Below are positions 50,938 through 60,331 of a DNA stretch of 64,000 nucleotides, piece by piece. The DNA comes from SZUA-35 sp963781035 (lineage in GTDB: Bacteria; Actinomycetota; Acidimicrobiia; Acidimicrobiales; SZUA-35). Location: contig CAWAEN010000002.1 in NCBI GenBank assembly GCA_963781035.1, positions 1 through 64,000 on the forward strand, written 5' to 3'. The notes below the pieces were generated by a model. It did no database searches. It saw only the letters and a list, made by a program, of their open reading frames with translations, and had not been told where the DNA came from. The translations under genes were made by a program, and so were the position numbers. Within the stretch, counting starts at the first letter, position 1. The number at the start of each line of letters is the position of its first letter.

Positions 50938-51696
50938 CTATCGGTGCGGTTCACCCGATCGTTCGACGACGAGCAAGAACTCCGGTTGGTCGATTGTGGC
51001 CGCGAACGGCCCGTAGCCACCCGGAGTGACGCTGTGCACGGCGAGTGGTCGAAGACCGCACATTCGCGCCATCAGGCGCAGCTCTCGCGGGGTGAAGCAG
51101 GTGGTCCAGAGTTCGGCCGGAACGATGTCGCCCGCCTGGTTTCGGACCTCGGTCGACTCGTGGTTGACCCCGAGACGGGCATCGAAGACGTCGTCATCTG
51201 CGCCATGCCGGAGCTGGAAGTAGGCCGAGAATGCGGAGATGGCGGCTCTGGCACCGGGTCGGAGGGCAGCAGCGATGCCGGTCATGATCGTTTCGTCCAG
51301 CTCGCGCAGCGGAAGGGTGTCGATGGCTCCTGGTCCACCGGTGAGCCCGAAAGCTCCCTGGCAGAGCGAGATCACGGCATCGAACTCGGCTGCGAACGCC
51401 AGTTCGCGAGCGTCGGCGAGCAGGTAGGTCTCGTTCGGACCAGCCTGGGCCTCGGCCACTTCGATGAAACGGGGAGAGAGATCGACTCCGACGACCTCGA
51501 AACCGCGGGCAGCGAGGGCCCGGCTGTGTCGGCCGGTGCCGCACCCGACATCGAGGATCCGGTGGCCAGGGGCGACGCCGAGGATCTCGACGAGTGCGGT
51601 CACCTCTTGTTCTGTGCCCTTGGTGAACGAATACCGCTCGTACGCCGGCCCCATGTGATCAGCCAGCTCCGAAAACCAATGACCGTTCTGCGGCAT
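50938..51696 (-). CDS. class I SAM-dependent methyltransferase
   Basis: An intact 252-residue enzyme. After HWFSELADHMGPAYERYSF and TKGTEQEVTALVEILGVAPG come motif I HRILDVGCGTGRHSRALAAR, motif II GFEVVGVDLSPRFIEVAEAQ, motif III ETYLLADARELAFAAEFDAV and the later ISLCQGAFGLTGGPGAID. The region TCFTPRELRLMARMCGLRPL is a frequent C-terminal feature of such methyltransferases. The ATG at 51696 fits the family beginning; an in-frame ATG at 51816 would overlap the polA stop by 14 bases and is the alternative. It lies between polA and rpsA on the same strand, a position where related methyltransferases are often found in this phylum. Confidence 0.82.
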   Translation of the reverse strand: MPQNGHWFSELADHMGPAYERYSFTKGTEQEVTALVEILGVAPGHRILDVGCGTGRHSRALAARGFEVVGVDLSPRFIEVAEAQAGPNETYLLADARELAFAAEFDAVISLCQGAFGLTGGPGAIDTLPLRELDETIMTGIAAALRPGARAAISAFSAYFQLRHGADDDVFDARLGVNHESTEVRNQAGDIVPAELWTTCFTPRELRLMARMCGLRPLAVHSVTPGGYGPFAATIDQPEFLLVVERSGEPHR

Positions 51697-51802
51697 CGCT
51701 AGCCCTCGATTTCTGAGCGGCCCTGTGTTCCGCGCCTCAGAGCCTTCGGCCATCTGACGCTGGAGGGTGCTCAGAACCGCGGCAGTCGGTGAGGCGGCAG
51801 TC

Positions 51803-54494
51803 TCAGTCTTTCGCATCGGCCCAGGTCTGACCGAAGCTCAGGTTGATCTCGAGAGGAACGGCCAGATCAAAGGCATTCGACAGCGAATCCATCACGACTT
51901 TCGTCGCCGCCTCCTTCTCCCCCGGCGGCACCTCCAGGATCACCTCGTCGTGGACCTGTAGTACGACACGACTCTCGAGCTCGGCTTCGTCGAGCGCACG
52001 ATCGAGACGAACCAGCGCCACCTTGAAGATGTCGGCCGCCAGCCCCTGGATCCCGGCGTTCATGGCTTGCCGTTCACCGGCGAGCCGAATGTTGGTGCGA
52101 TCGCTGCGCAACTCCGGGATCATCCGACGACGCCCGAAGAGTGTTTCGGTGTACCCCTTGTTTCTTGCTTCGGTGACCGTGGCGTCCATGTAGGCCCTGA
52201 CCGAAGGGAATCCCTCGAAGTAGGAATCGAGAATCATGGCGGCTTCGCTGGTCTTGATCCCCAGGCGTTGACCGAGTCCGTAGGCCTCCATGCCGTAGGC
52301 AAGGCCGTAGGACACCATCTTCGCCTTGCTGCGTTGCTCGAAGGTGACATCTTCCGCGGCGACATCGAACACCCGAGCCGCTACGGCCGAATGGACGTCG
52401 GTGCCGGAGGTGAATGCCTCGATCAGCCCCGGGTCCTCGGCCAGGTGGGCAATGCAGCGCAACTCGATCTGGTTGTAGTCGGCGACGAGGAACTCGGTCC
52501 CCGGTCGGGGAATGAAGGCCTTTCGGAAGGTCCGTCCCATTTCGGTTCGGACCGGGATGTTGTGCAGGTTCGGATGCTCGCTCGACAGGCGTCCGGTGCG
52601 AGCAACGGTCTGGTTGAACGTCGCCCGAATGCGATCGTCTGCGTCCGCCTCGGCCAGAAGCGCTGCGCCATAGGTGGAGCGGAGCTTCTCGACTTCCCGG
52701 TACCGCAGGAGGTGGTCGATGACAGGGTGTTGACCCGAGAGCTTCTCGAGCGTGGCTTGATCGGTCGAGTAGCCGGTCTTGTTCTTCTTGCCCGGCGTCA
52801 GACCGAGGTCTTCGAACAGCACCTCACGCAGCACCTTCGTCGAATTGACGTTGAACTCCCTCCCCGCATCCTCCTGGATCTGCTTCGCGAGCATGTCGGC
52901 CTCGGCCGTCATGTCACGGTTGAGGGTCTCCAGCTCGGCCCGGTCGATACCGACACCGGCATGCTCCATACGGGCCAGCACCCTGACGAGCGGAACTTCG
53001 ACCTCGGTGAAGAGCTCGATGACCTCTTCGTCGACCAGCTGCTGGATCAGCGACGGCGCGACCCGAGCGACGGCGAGAGCCTCGAGCGCAGCCCGCTCGG
53101 CTGGGCTCACCCCGACGGCACCGAAGTCCAGCTGACCCTCGGGTGGGCCGTCATCGGCAGGCATTCGCCACGACGTGCGCTCGATCAGCAGTTCGTCGAT
53201 CGGGTAGGACCGGCCGCCAGGATCAAGGAGATAGGCAGCGAGCGACGTGTCGGCCATCAGGCTCTGGCCGACGGCTGCGTGAGCGATCAAGGCCCTCAGC
53301 AACGGCTTGGCGTCATGAGCCCAGAAGCCGCTCGGCCCCGCCGCGGCGCCGGCCGATCGGTCCACCGACGTCGCGAACATCTGCGCCACCGGCTCGGGAA
53401 GGTCCGGGAACGGGGCCCAGCCGACCTCGCCTGCATCAGCGTCGAGCACGATCGCGACGCCGGTGAGCACATCACCGTCGAATCCAGGAGCGAGTGCCAC
53501 GGGCTGTTCCGGCGGCGAACACTGCTCCCCACCTGGCGTCGTCGGCCGGCACGATCGTGGCGACCAGTTCGGCTCCGTGATCCTCTGGCGCAACCTCACG
53601 GTCGCCGTACTGGGACCCGATGGCGAAGGTCGCCTCGAGCCGCTCGTAGAGCGTCCGGAACTCGAGGAAATCGAACAGCTTCTTCGTCTCGGCGACGTCG
53701 TACGGCGGAGGATCCATGAGTTCGGCGACCTCGACGTCGACCGGAGCGTCACGAACCAACTCCATCAGTTCGACGTTGAGTCGAGCCTGAGCCTCGTTCT
53801 CGATCAGATTCTGCTTGAGCTTCGGAGTCTGCGAATCGACGTTGGCGTAGATGCCGTCGATGCTGCCGTACGTGTTCACGAGCTTGGCCGCCGTCTTCTC
53901 GCCGACACCGGGGATGCCAGGCAGATTGTCAGACTTGTCGCCCCGCAGTGCCGCGTATTCGACGTAGTCACTCGGTTTGACGCCGGTTCGCTCGAGAATC
54001 CCAGCCTCGTCGTAGAGCGCGTAGTCACTGACTCCGCGTTTGTTGTAGACCACCTTGATGTGCGGGTCCTCGACCAGCTGGTAGCTGTCTCGGTCGCCGG
54101 TGACGATCAGGACATCGATCGAGTCGGCAGCAGCCCGAGTCGCCAGCGTGGCGATCACGTCGTCTGCTTCGTAGCCAGGAAGCTCGATGAGCGGGAGTCG
54201 CAGCGTCTCGACGACCTGTCGCACGATGCCCATCTGTTCCCGCAGGACATCGGGGGCCCGATCTCGATTGGCCTTGTACATCTCGGTTCGCTCGTGGCGG
54301 AACGTCGGTTGCGGCAGATCGAAGGTGACGCCGATGCCGTCCGGCTGATGATCTCGCACCAGGTTGATGAGCATCGACGTGAACCCGAACACGGCGTTGG
54401 TCACCTGGCCCGATGCCGTCGCGAGGTCAGGCGGCAATGCGTGGAATGCGCGATAGGTGAGGGAGTTACCGTCGACGAGCATCAGCGTTGGCAT
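51803..54494 (-). CDS. polA: DNA polymerase I (one frame break)
   Basis: About 896 residues; repair synthesis and Okazaki-fragment processing. The 5' nuclease domain starts MPTLMLVDGNSLTYRAFHAL and shows DVLIVTGDRDSYQLVEDP, AALRGDKSDNLPGIPGVGEK. One break near 53500 joins this to the 3'-exonuclease-like part, whose first acidic motif (VALAPGFDGDVLTGVAIV) lacks the DxE pair, so proofreading is probably lost, as in other actinobacterial members. The polymerase domain has motif A FLVADYNQIELRCIAHLAED, motif B QRSKAKMVSYGLAYGMEAYG and motif C VVLQVHDEVILEVP. ATG at 54494. The end nearly abuts the methyltransferase gene. Confidence 0.95.
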
Positions 54495-54552
54495 CGTGGT
54501 CGACACTATCTCCCTCGGTACGTGCCCTCCCTCGGAACCCGACGGATCGGGA

Positions 54553-55173
54553 TCAGGGCACGAGCGAACCGTCGAGAATCTGCTCGGCCACCTCGCGCAT
54601 CGTCGAGCGTTTGCCCATGGCCGACGTCTGCACGAATCGGAACGCTTCTTGCTCCGTGAGCCCATGGGCGTCCATGAGCCGGCCCTTGGCCCGGTCGACC
54701 AGCTTGCGGGTCTCGAGCTGCTCCTCGAGCGATTCGACTCGCTCCTGCGCCTCGCTGAGTTCACTGAAACGGGCCCTCGCCAGCTCGATCGCCGGCACGA
54801 GGTCATTGCGATGGAACGGCTTGACCACGTAGGCGAGCGCGCCGGCGTCCCGCGCCTGCTCGATCAGGTCGCGCTGGGAGAAGGCTGTCAAGATCACAAC
54901 CGCTGCGAGTCGCCGATCGATGATGGCTCGAGCGGCGGTGAGACCATCGGTTCCCGGCATCTTGATGTCCAGGATGGCGACGTCCGGTCGGAGCTCGTCC
55001 ACGAGATCGATGGCGGCGGCGCCGTCCGCCGCCTCGCCGATCACGTCGTAACCCTCCTCGATGAGGGTCTCCTTGAGATCGAGGCGGATCAGCGCCTCGT
55101 CCTCGGCAATCACGATCTTGGTGGCAGAGACGACGTCACCGATCGCGGAACCAGGATCCTCTGCCTTCGTCAT
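54553..55173 (-). CDS. ANTAR-domain response regulator
   Basis: An intact 206-residue protein. A receiver domain reads TKIVIAEDEALIRLDLKETL, with Asp in LRPDVAILDIKMPGTDGLTA, Thr in VVILTAFSQRDLIEQA and Lys in LAYVVKPFHRNDLVPAIELA. A coiled segment (FSELSEAQERVESLEEQLET) leads into an ANTAR domain: DRAKGRLMDAHGLTEQEAFR, FVQTSAMGKRSTMREVAEQI. ANTAR regulators bind paired hairpins in RNA and act as antiterminators. It is next to polA, as in mycobacteria and others. Its ATG overlaps the stop of the small upstream gene (ATGA). The cognate kinase is not obvious here. Confidence 0.92.
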   Translation of the reverse strand: MTKAEDPGSAIGDVVSATKIVIAEDEALIRLDLKETLIEEGYDVIGEAADGAAAIDLVDELRPDVAILDIKMPGTDGLTAARAIIDRRLAAVVILTAFSQRDLIEQARDAGALAYVVKPFHRNDLVPAIELARARFSELSEAQERVESLEEQLETRKLVDRAKGRLMDAHGLTEQEAFRFVQTSAMGKRSTMREVAEQILDGSLVP

Positions 55174-55462
55174 CGTTCGCCATCCATCATTTCGTCGAGC
55201 AGGCGGTCCTGCTTCGTTTCCATCGCCGTCAGGCGATCGGCCCACTGCCGGCGGTCTCGTGTCAGGTTGTTCACGGTCTTCGATGCCTCCCGATGTTCCC
55301 GGTCGGCCAGCGGTGTCTCGGACACCATGGCGCGGAGCCGAGCGTCCTCCGCAGCATCGCTGAAGTGGGCGATCTGTTCATCGAGCATGGCGATCTCGCT
55401 CCGGGCGGCTTGGAGATCTGAGCTGAGCGCAGCGAGGCGGCGCTTGATGGCATCGTGGTCAT
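55170..55462 (-). CDS. small coiled-coil protein, unknown (start uncertain)
   Basis: About 95 residues, almost all helical: AIKRRLAALSSDLQAARSEI, AMLDEQIAHFSDAAEDARLR, REASKTVNNLTRDRRQWADR and LTAMETKQDRLLDEMMDGER. The heptad pattern suggests a coiled coil. No start codon exists in the same frame close to the conserved part; an ATG at 55462 in another frame would serve if one base is wrong just after it. Its stop overlaps the ATG of the ANTAR regulator, so the two are coupled. I do not recognise a family; small helical proteins next to ANTAR genes are known but not characterised to my knowledge. Confidence 0.55.
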
Positions 55463-55575
55463 CGTGGGATTCCTGGCCGGATCGTCGGCCGGTCGATTCG
55501 AGAATGCGGAACGGCGAAGTGATTGCTGTGAGACCGAACGATCTCGACGATTCGATCGGTCGAACAGTAAAACGT

Positions 55576-55657
55576 GCCCGGGGTGGGATTCGAACCCACA
55601 CGCCCTTTCGGACAGTGGATTTTGAGTCCACCGCGTCTGCCGTTCCGCCACCCGGGC
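55576..55657 (-). tRNA. tRNA-Leu (anticodon CAA)
   Basis: On the minus strand: 7-bp acceptor stem GCCCGGG/CCCGGGC, D-arm TGGCGGAACGGCAGACGC, anticodon stem GTGGA/TCCAC around the loop CTCAAAA (anticodon CAA, leucine), a class II variable arm TGTCCGAAAGGGCG and T-arm GGTTCGAATCC. CCA is not encoded. Confidence 0.95.
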
Positions 55658-55804
55658 GGGACGGCGATGGTAGCTGGTCGTCCGGCGAACACGTGCGATC
55701 TTCCGCCTCCAGATTCGGAATGTCGTTCCGGCGAGGGAAGTTTCCTCCGGGTAACTTTGCGATTAGGTGAAACCTCCCGACCCCGATGGTGGTCAGACCC
55801 TGCA

Positions 55805-56989
55805 ATGAGCCCCGTCACGATCGCGTTCACCTTCCCAGGACAAGGTTCCCAGGCGCCCGGAATGGGTGCTGCCTGGCAAGAGCACCCCTCATGGGAGTTG
55901 GTCGGCGAAGCATCAGAGGCGTCCGAGCGTGATGTCGAGGCGCTTCTGCTCGAGGCTGACGCCGACGAGCTGAAGGAGACCCGCAACTCCCAGCTCTCGA
56001 CGTTCGTCATGAGCATGGTCGTACTCGATGCGGTCGAGCGCACCGGTGTCGAGCCCGCCTTCCACGCCGGTCACAGCCTCGGTGAGTACTCCGCGCTCAC
56101 GGCCTCTGGCGCTCTTGCCTTCGACGACGCTGTCCGTCTCGTGACGGAGCGAGGCAATGCCATGCAAGCGGCCGCCGACTCCGAAGCAGGAACGATGGCG
56201 GCCGTCCTCGGGCTGGACGACGACAAGGTGGAGCTCGCCTGCAACCGAACCGACGGCGACGTCTGGGTGGCGAACTACAACGCTCCGGGCCAGGTCGTGA
56301 TTGCAGGCAGTCCGGAGGCCATCGAAGCCGCAGCCGAGAGCGCCAAGGAGCTCGGTGCCAAGCGCGTCATGCCGATCAAGGTCGGCGGTGCGTTCCACAC
56401 TCCTTTCATGTCCCCCGCTCGGGAACGACTGCGCAAGGCGATCGTCGACGTCGACATCCGCGATCCCCACCGACCCGTCTTCGCCAATGTGGATGCACTC
56501 CCGCATCCGTCAGGCGAGGAGTGGGGCCAACTCATGGGCGCACAACTCACCAGCCCGGTTCGCTGGCGGCAGACACTTCATGCGCTCGACGAGGCAGGAG
56601 CGACCGTCTTCCTCGAGCTCGGCCCGGGCACCGTCCTCACCGGCATGGCCAAGCGGACGCTCACCGGCTCGACCAACATCTCCGTTTCCACACCAGACCA
56701 CGTCGACCAGTTGCTCGAGCAACTCCACGGCGTCTCCGGCCCTGGCCCTGCCCAGGACGGCGAGCACCTCTACGCCGCCGAACGTCTCGTCGTGAGCCCC
56801 GCCACCGGCGTGTTCACTGCGGTCGACGGCTTGTCCGGCACGACGACCATTGCCCGGGGCCAACTCGTCGGCACCGTGGGCGACGTCGAAGTCCGCTCGT
56901 CGTTCGCGGGCTCGTTGCAGGGCGTGCTGGCCATGAACGGCGAACGAGTCACGACCTCACAACCCATCGCCTGGCTTCGCACCGCTTGA
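55805..56989 (+). CDS. fabD: malonyl-CoA:ACP transacylase with an extra C-terminal biotinyl/lipoyl-like domain
   Basis: An intact 394-residue protein, about 80 residues longer than usual. The FabD part (1-310) starts SPVTIAFTFPGQGSQAPGMG, has the nucleophile Ser91 in AFHAGHSLGEYSALTASGAL, the catalytic His in VGGAFHTPFMSPARERLRKA, and NVDALPHPSGEEWGQLMGAQ. The extension (from about 318) reads LVVSPATGVFTAVDG, TTIARGQLVGTVGDVEVRSS and FAGSLQGVLAMNGERVTTSQ-PIAWLRT. It has the hammerhead pattern of biotinyl/lipoyl domains, but at the MKM turn the modified lysine is absent (LAMNGERV), so it is likely unmodified. It opens a fatty-acid cluster; ATG at 55805. Confidence 0.9.
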   Translation: MSPVTIAFTFPGQGSQAPGMGAAWQEHPSWELVGEASEASERDVEALLLEADADELKETRNSQLSTFVMSMVVLDAVERTGVEPAFHAGHSLGEYSALTASGALAFDDAVRLVTERGNAMQAAADSEAGTMAAVLGLDDDKVELACNRTDGDVWVANYNAPGQVVIAGSPEAIEAAAESAKELGAKRVMPIKVGGAFHTPFMSPARERLRKAIVDVDIRDPHRPVFANVDALPHPSGEEWGQLMGAQLTSPVRWRQTLHALDEAGATVFLELGPGTVLTGMAKRTLTGSTNISVSTPDHVDQLLEQLHGVSGPGPAQDGEHLYAAERLVVSPATGVFTAVDGLSGTTTIARGQLVGTVGDVEVRSSFAGSLQGVLAMNGERVTTSQPIAWLRTA

Positions 56990-57035
56990 TCTACACGCTC
57001 GCGAAGTCGGAAACGCCACGATCGAAGGCAACGAC

Positions 57036-57992
57036 ATGACCTCTCCCACCAATGGTGTCGGCTTCCGGTTCGCCGGTGTCGGCGCTCACCTCCCCGAGAA
57101 GATCGTCACGAACGACGACCTCTCGAAGAACATGGACACCACTCACGAGTGGATCTTCGAGCGCACGGGGATCGCACAGCGCCACGTCGGCGGATCGACG
57201 TCCGAGCTGGCGACCATCGCCTGCCAGCGAGCGATGGATCGCGCCGGCGTGGGGCCAGACGACATCGACCAGCTCCTGCTCGCCACCACCTCACCGGACT
57301 ACATCTGCCCCGGTACGGCGCCGGCCGTCGCCTACAATCTCGGTCTCGACTGCGGTGCGCTCGACATTCAGGCTGCGTGCTCCGGCTGGGTGTACGGGCT
57401 GGTGCATGCCAACGGGTTGATGCTCCAAGGCATGAACCGGATTCTCGTCGCCGGCGCCGAGGCGCTCGATCAGATCACCGACTACACCGATCGAGGCACC
57501 GGCATCTTGTTCGGCAACGGAGCCGGCGCCGCCGTCGTGGAGCCGGATCCGAGCGGCGGCGGCGAACTCCTCGGTTTCGACCTCGGCGCAGCGGGCGAGT
57601 TCGTCCGCATCCTCTACGCCGAGCACGGCGGGGTGCTCCAGATGGACGGCAAGGAGGTCTTCCGCCAGGCGGTCACTGCCATCAACCGGTCGGTCACGAA
57701 TGCGCTCGATCGTGCCGGACTCACCGTGGCCGACGTCGATCTCGTCCTCCCCCACCAGGCCAACATCCGGATCGTCGAAGCTGCGTGGAAGAAGCTCGGG
57801 TTCTCGATGGAACAGACAGCGATGCGGCTGCACGAGACCGGCAACACCTCGGCGGCATCGATTCCACTCGTCCTCGACCAGGCACTCGACCAGGGCCGCA
57901 TCGCCGAGGGTTCGATCGTGATGTTCGTCGGTTTCGGTGCCGGCATGACCTGGGCTACGACCGTGCACCGGTGGGCCGGCGACGTCCGATGA
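57036..57992 (+). CDS. fabH: beta-ketoacyl-ACP synthase III
   Basis: Condenses an acyl-CoA primer with malonyl-ACP to begin fatty-acid synthesis. The catalytic Cys is in LDIQAACSGWVYGLVHANGL, His in VDLVLPHQANIRIVEAAWKK and Asn in HETGNTSAASIPLVLDQALD. The N-terminus FAGVGAHLPEKIVTNDDLSK and HEWIFERTGIAQRHV, and the oxyanion-hole end VMFVGFGAGMTWATTVHRW, are typical. It is 318 residues, a normal length. The ATG at 57036 is 46 bases after fabD, and the stop overlaps fabG (ATGA). The gene is complete. Confidence 0.95.
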   Translation: MTSPTNGVGFRFAGVGAHLPEKIVTNDDLSKNMDTTHEWIFERTGIAQRHVGGSTSELATIACQRAMDRAGVGPDDIDQLLLATTSPDYICPGTAPAVAYNLGLDCGALDIQAACSGWVYGLVHANGLMLQGMNRILVAGAEALDQITDYTDRGTGILFGNGAGAAVVEPDPSGGGELLGFDLGAAGEFVRILYAEHGGVLQMDGKEVFRQAVTAINRSVTNALDRAGLTVADVDLVLPHQANIRIVEAAWKKLGFSMEQTAMRLHETGNTSAASIPLVLDQALDQGRIAEGSIVMFVGFGAGMTWATTVHRWAGDVR

Positions 57993-58789
57993 GCGTCCTC
58001 AAACGCGACGACGATCCTGCTCCTCGATCGCCTCGCACCCGCCCGACTCCCCGGCCACGGGCCGAGCAGCCCGAGAGAGCCGAGCGCATTGCTTTCGTGA
58101 CCGGCGGGACGCGCGGCATCGGACTCGCATGTGCCGAGCAGCTGGCTGAAGACGGCCACCGAGTCGTCGTCGGCAGTCGAACACGACCTGACCGGCTTCC
58201 AGAGGGCCTGGCGTGGGTCGCCTGCGACGTCACCGACCCTGCGCAGGTCGACGCCGCGTTCGACGCGATCGAAGAGGAAGTCGGCCCGGTCACGATCCTG
58301 GTCGCGAACGCCGGGATCACGAACGACGGCCTCGTCCTCCGAATGAGCGACGAAGACTTCACCGGCGTCGTCGACGCCAACCTCGGCGGCGCCTTCCGCG
58401 TCGCCAAGCGATCGATCCGACCGATGATGAAGCAGCGATGGGGGCGGATCATCCTCATCTCGTCCGTCGTCGGAACGCTCGGGCAGACCGGGCAGGCCAA
58501 CTACGCAGCATCCAAGGCCGGACTGGTCGGCCTCGGCCGATCGCTGGCCCGTGAGTTCGCCTCACGCCAGATCACCGTCAACCTCGTCGCCCCCGGCCCG
58601 ATCGACACCGACATGCTCGACGCACTCGGAGACAACGCACGATCCGCCATCGTCGACAGCGTCCCACTCGGTCGAGTCGGCACACCCGAGGACGTCGCGG
58701 CCGCCGTGAGTTTTCTGGCGTCTGACGGCGCCGACTACATCACCGGCGCCACGATTCCTGTCGACGGCGGCCTGGGCATGGGCGGCTAG
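57989..58789 (+). CDS. fabG: 3-oxoacyl-ACP reductase
   Basis: NADPH-dependent reduction of the beta-keto group. The core starts ERIAFVTGGTRGIGLACAEQ (TGxxxGIG cofactor loop), has LVANAGITNDGLVLRMSDED, the catalytic Ser in GRIILISSVVGTLGQTGQ, the Tyr and Lys in ANYAASKAGLVGLGRSLA, and the C-terminal FLASDGADYITGATIPVDGG. An unusual 30-residue N-terminal extension rich in Pro and Arg (PRSPRTRPTPRPRAEQPERA) precedes it. ATG at 57989 overlaps the fabH stop; a later start would lose the coupling. Alternatively it may be another SDR, but its context among fab genes supports FabG. Confidence 0.9.
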   Translation: MSVLKRDDDPAPRSPRTRPTPRPRAEQPERAERIAFVTGGTRGIGLACAEQLAEDGHRVVVGSRTRPDRLPEGLAWVACDVTDPAQVDAAFDAIEEEVGPVTILVANAGITNDGLVLRMSDEDFTGVVDANLGGAFRVAKRSIRPMMKQRWGRIILISSVVGTLGQTGQANYAASKAGLVGLGRSLAREFASRQITVNLVAPGPIDTDMLDALGDNARSAIVDSVPLGRVGTPEDVAAAVSFLASDGADYITGATIPVDGGLGMGG

Positions 58790-58873
58790 CCCACCAAGAG
58801 CGACCGAGAACCGCTTCGGGCGGGTCTCCCGGATAGCGTAAGACAGTCCAGCGAGTCTGCTGGCAGACGGTTC

Positions 58874-58879
58874 AGGAGG
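58874..58879 (+). promoter_or_regulatory. strong ribosome binding site for acpP
   Basis: AGGAGG, seven bases before a GTG, is the best match to the anti-Shine-Dalgarno sequence I found near any gene here and supports the GTG start of acpP. Confidence 0.8.
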
Positions 58880-58886
58880 AACCAAC

Positions 58887-59126
58887 GTGAGTGATGAACA
58901 GAACTTCGAGCGATTCAAGAAGTGTGCGATCGAGGTGCTCTCGGTCGAAGGTGACAAGATCACCAAGGAGTCACGTTTCGCCGAGGATCTCGATGCCGAC
59001 AGCCTCGACCTCGTCGAGCTCGTGATGGCACTCGAGGAAGAGTTCGATGTGAGCGTCGACGAAGAGGAACTCGACGGAGTCGAGACCGTCGGCGCCGCCT
59101 ACGACTTGGTCGTCGGCAAGCTCTGA
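58887..59126 (+). CDS. acpP: acyl carrier protein
   Basis: A 79-residue carrier with the phosphopantetheine-attachment serine in AEDLDADSLDLVELVMALEE (DSL motif), flanked by acidic helices (EEEFDVSVDEEELDGVETVG). It shuttles growing acyl chains among FabD, FabH, FabG, FabF and FabZ. It starts with GTG at 58887. The stop overlaps the fabF ATG by one base (TGATG), giving tight coupling with the condensing enzyme. Confidence 0.95.
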   Translation: MSDEQNFERFKKCAIEVLSVEGDKITKESRFAEDLDADSLDLVELVMALEEEFDVSVDEEELDGVETVGAAYDLVVGKL

Positions 59127-60307
59127 TGCACAGTCGGCGGGTTGCGATCACTGGGATCGGGGTCGTTGCCCCGTGCGGCATCGGTGTCGAGGCATTCTGG
59201 GAGGGACTGCACCATGCACCCCCACCCGGCGATGAGCGCCACATCGAGAGCTGGGATCCAGCTCCGCTGTTCGCCAACCCCAAAGAGGCGCGACGCTCCG
59301 ACCGGTTCGCCCAGTTCGCGCTGGGCGCTGCGGCCGAGGCGCTGGCACAGGCCGGCGACCTCGGTCTCGACCACCAACGCATCGGCACCTGGATCGGCAC
59401 CGGAATCGGCGGCATCGAGACCAACGAACGCGAAATCGTCAACCAGCACGAGAAAGGCCCTCGCCGAGTCAGTCCGTTCCTGGTTCCGATGATGATGCCG
59501 AACGCCGCGGCGGCGTCCGTATCGATGAAGTACGGCTTCCAGGGGCCGTGCGAGAACACGGTCACCGCATGCGCGGCCGGCACTCACTCGCTCGGCCGGG
59601 CGGCCGAACTCATTCGCCATGGACGGGTCGACGCGATGATCGCGGGTGGCGCCGAGGCGCCGATGACCCCGACCGCTCTCGCCGGGTTCCGGAACATGAC
59701 GGCCATGACCAAAGCCGGTGTCTCGATGCCGTTCGACGAGCGGCGTGACGGTTTCGTGATCGCCGAAGGTGCCGCCGTTCTCGTGATGGAGGAGTGGGAA
59801 CACGCGGTGAGCCGAGGGGCCGACATCCTCGCCGAGTTCATGGGTTCGGCCAGCACGGCTGACGCTCACCACATCACGGCTCCCTCACCGGGCGGCGTGG
59901 GAGCCATCCAATGCATCCGCCTGGCACTCGAGGACTCGGGCCTTGCCCCCGGCGACATCACATACGTCAACGCCCACGGCACATCGACATCGCTGAACGA
60001 CGCCGCCGAGGCAGCCGCCGTCGCAAGCGTGTTCGGCACCGACCCGGGTCCCGCCATGAACTCGATCAAGGGCGTCACCGGCCACTCGTTCGGTGCTGCC
60101 GGGGCCATCGAAGCAGTGGCTGTCGTGCTGTCGATGCAGAAACGCTCCATTCCACCCACATTGGGCCTGGAGATCATCGACCCCGAGCTACCGCCGGTTG
60201 ACATCGTGATGACCGTGGCCCGCGACTGGGAGCCCGCACCCACGATGTCGAACAGTTTCGGTTTCGGCGGTCACAACGGCTCGCTGGTCATCGCTCCGGC
60301 CGGCTGA
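59126..60307 (+). CDS. fabF: beta-ketoacyl-ACP synthase II
   Basis: Elongating condensing enzyme. The catalytic triad Cys-His-His is visible: CENTVTACAAGTHSLGRAAE, ITYVNAHGTSTSLNDAAEAA and IKGVTGHSFGAAGAIEAVAV. The N-terminus RRVAITGIGVVAPCGIGVEA and ERRDGFVIAEGAAVLVMEEW, and the end MSNSFGFGGHNGSLVIAPAG, are typical. Full length at 393 residues, slightly short of the 410 of E. coli. It is the last gene of the fab operon on this strand, with the fabZ gene converging 25 bases later. Confidence 0.95.
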   Translation: MHSRRVAITGIGVVAPCGIGVEAFWEGLHHAPPPGDERHIESWDPAPLFANPKEARRSDRFAQFALGAAAEALAQAGDLGLDHQRIGTWIGTGIGGIETNEREIVNQHEKGPRRVSPFLVPMMMPNAAAASVSMKYGFQGPCENTVTACAAGTHSLGRAAELIRHGRVDAMIAGGAEAPMTPTALAGFRNMTAMTKAGVSMPFDERRDGFVIAEGAAVLVMEEWEHAVSRGADILAEFMGSASTADAHHITAPSPGGVGAIQCIRLALEDSGLAPGDITYVNAHGTSTSLNDAAEAAAVASVFGTDPGPAMNSIKGVTGHSFGAAGAIEAVAVVLSMQKRSIPPTLGLEIIDPELPPVDIVMTVARDWEPAPTMSNSFGFGGHNGSLVIAPAG

Positions 60308-60331
60308 CGCCTTTCGGTCCGGTCCTGGGCG

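Noticed and set aside
49244..51016. Very long plus-strand open frame (about 590 codons) opposite rpsA
   Set aside because: The minus strand carries four clear S1 domains with normal codon use; the plus-strand frame is a GC-bias shadow with no recognisable motif.
52067..53719. 550-codon plus-strand open frame opposite polA
   Set aside because: It is the mirror of the polymerase reading frame; motifs A, B and C are on the minus strand.
57149..58789. 546-codon frame running through fabH into fabG
   Set aside because: Only the fabG half is real. The fabH half is out of frame with the true fabH, which is intact, so this is not a fusion.
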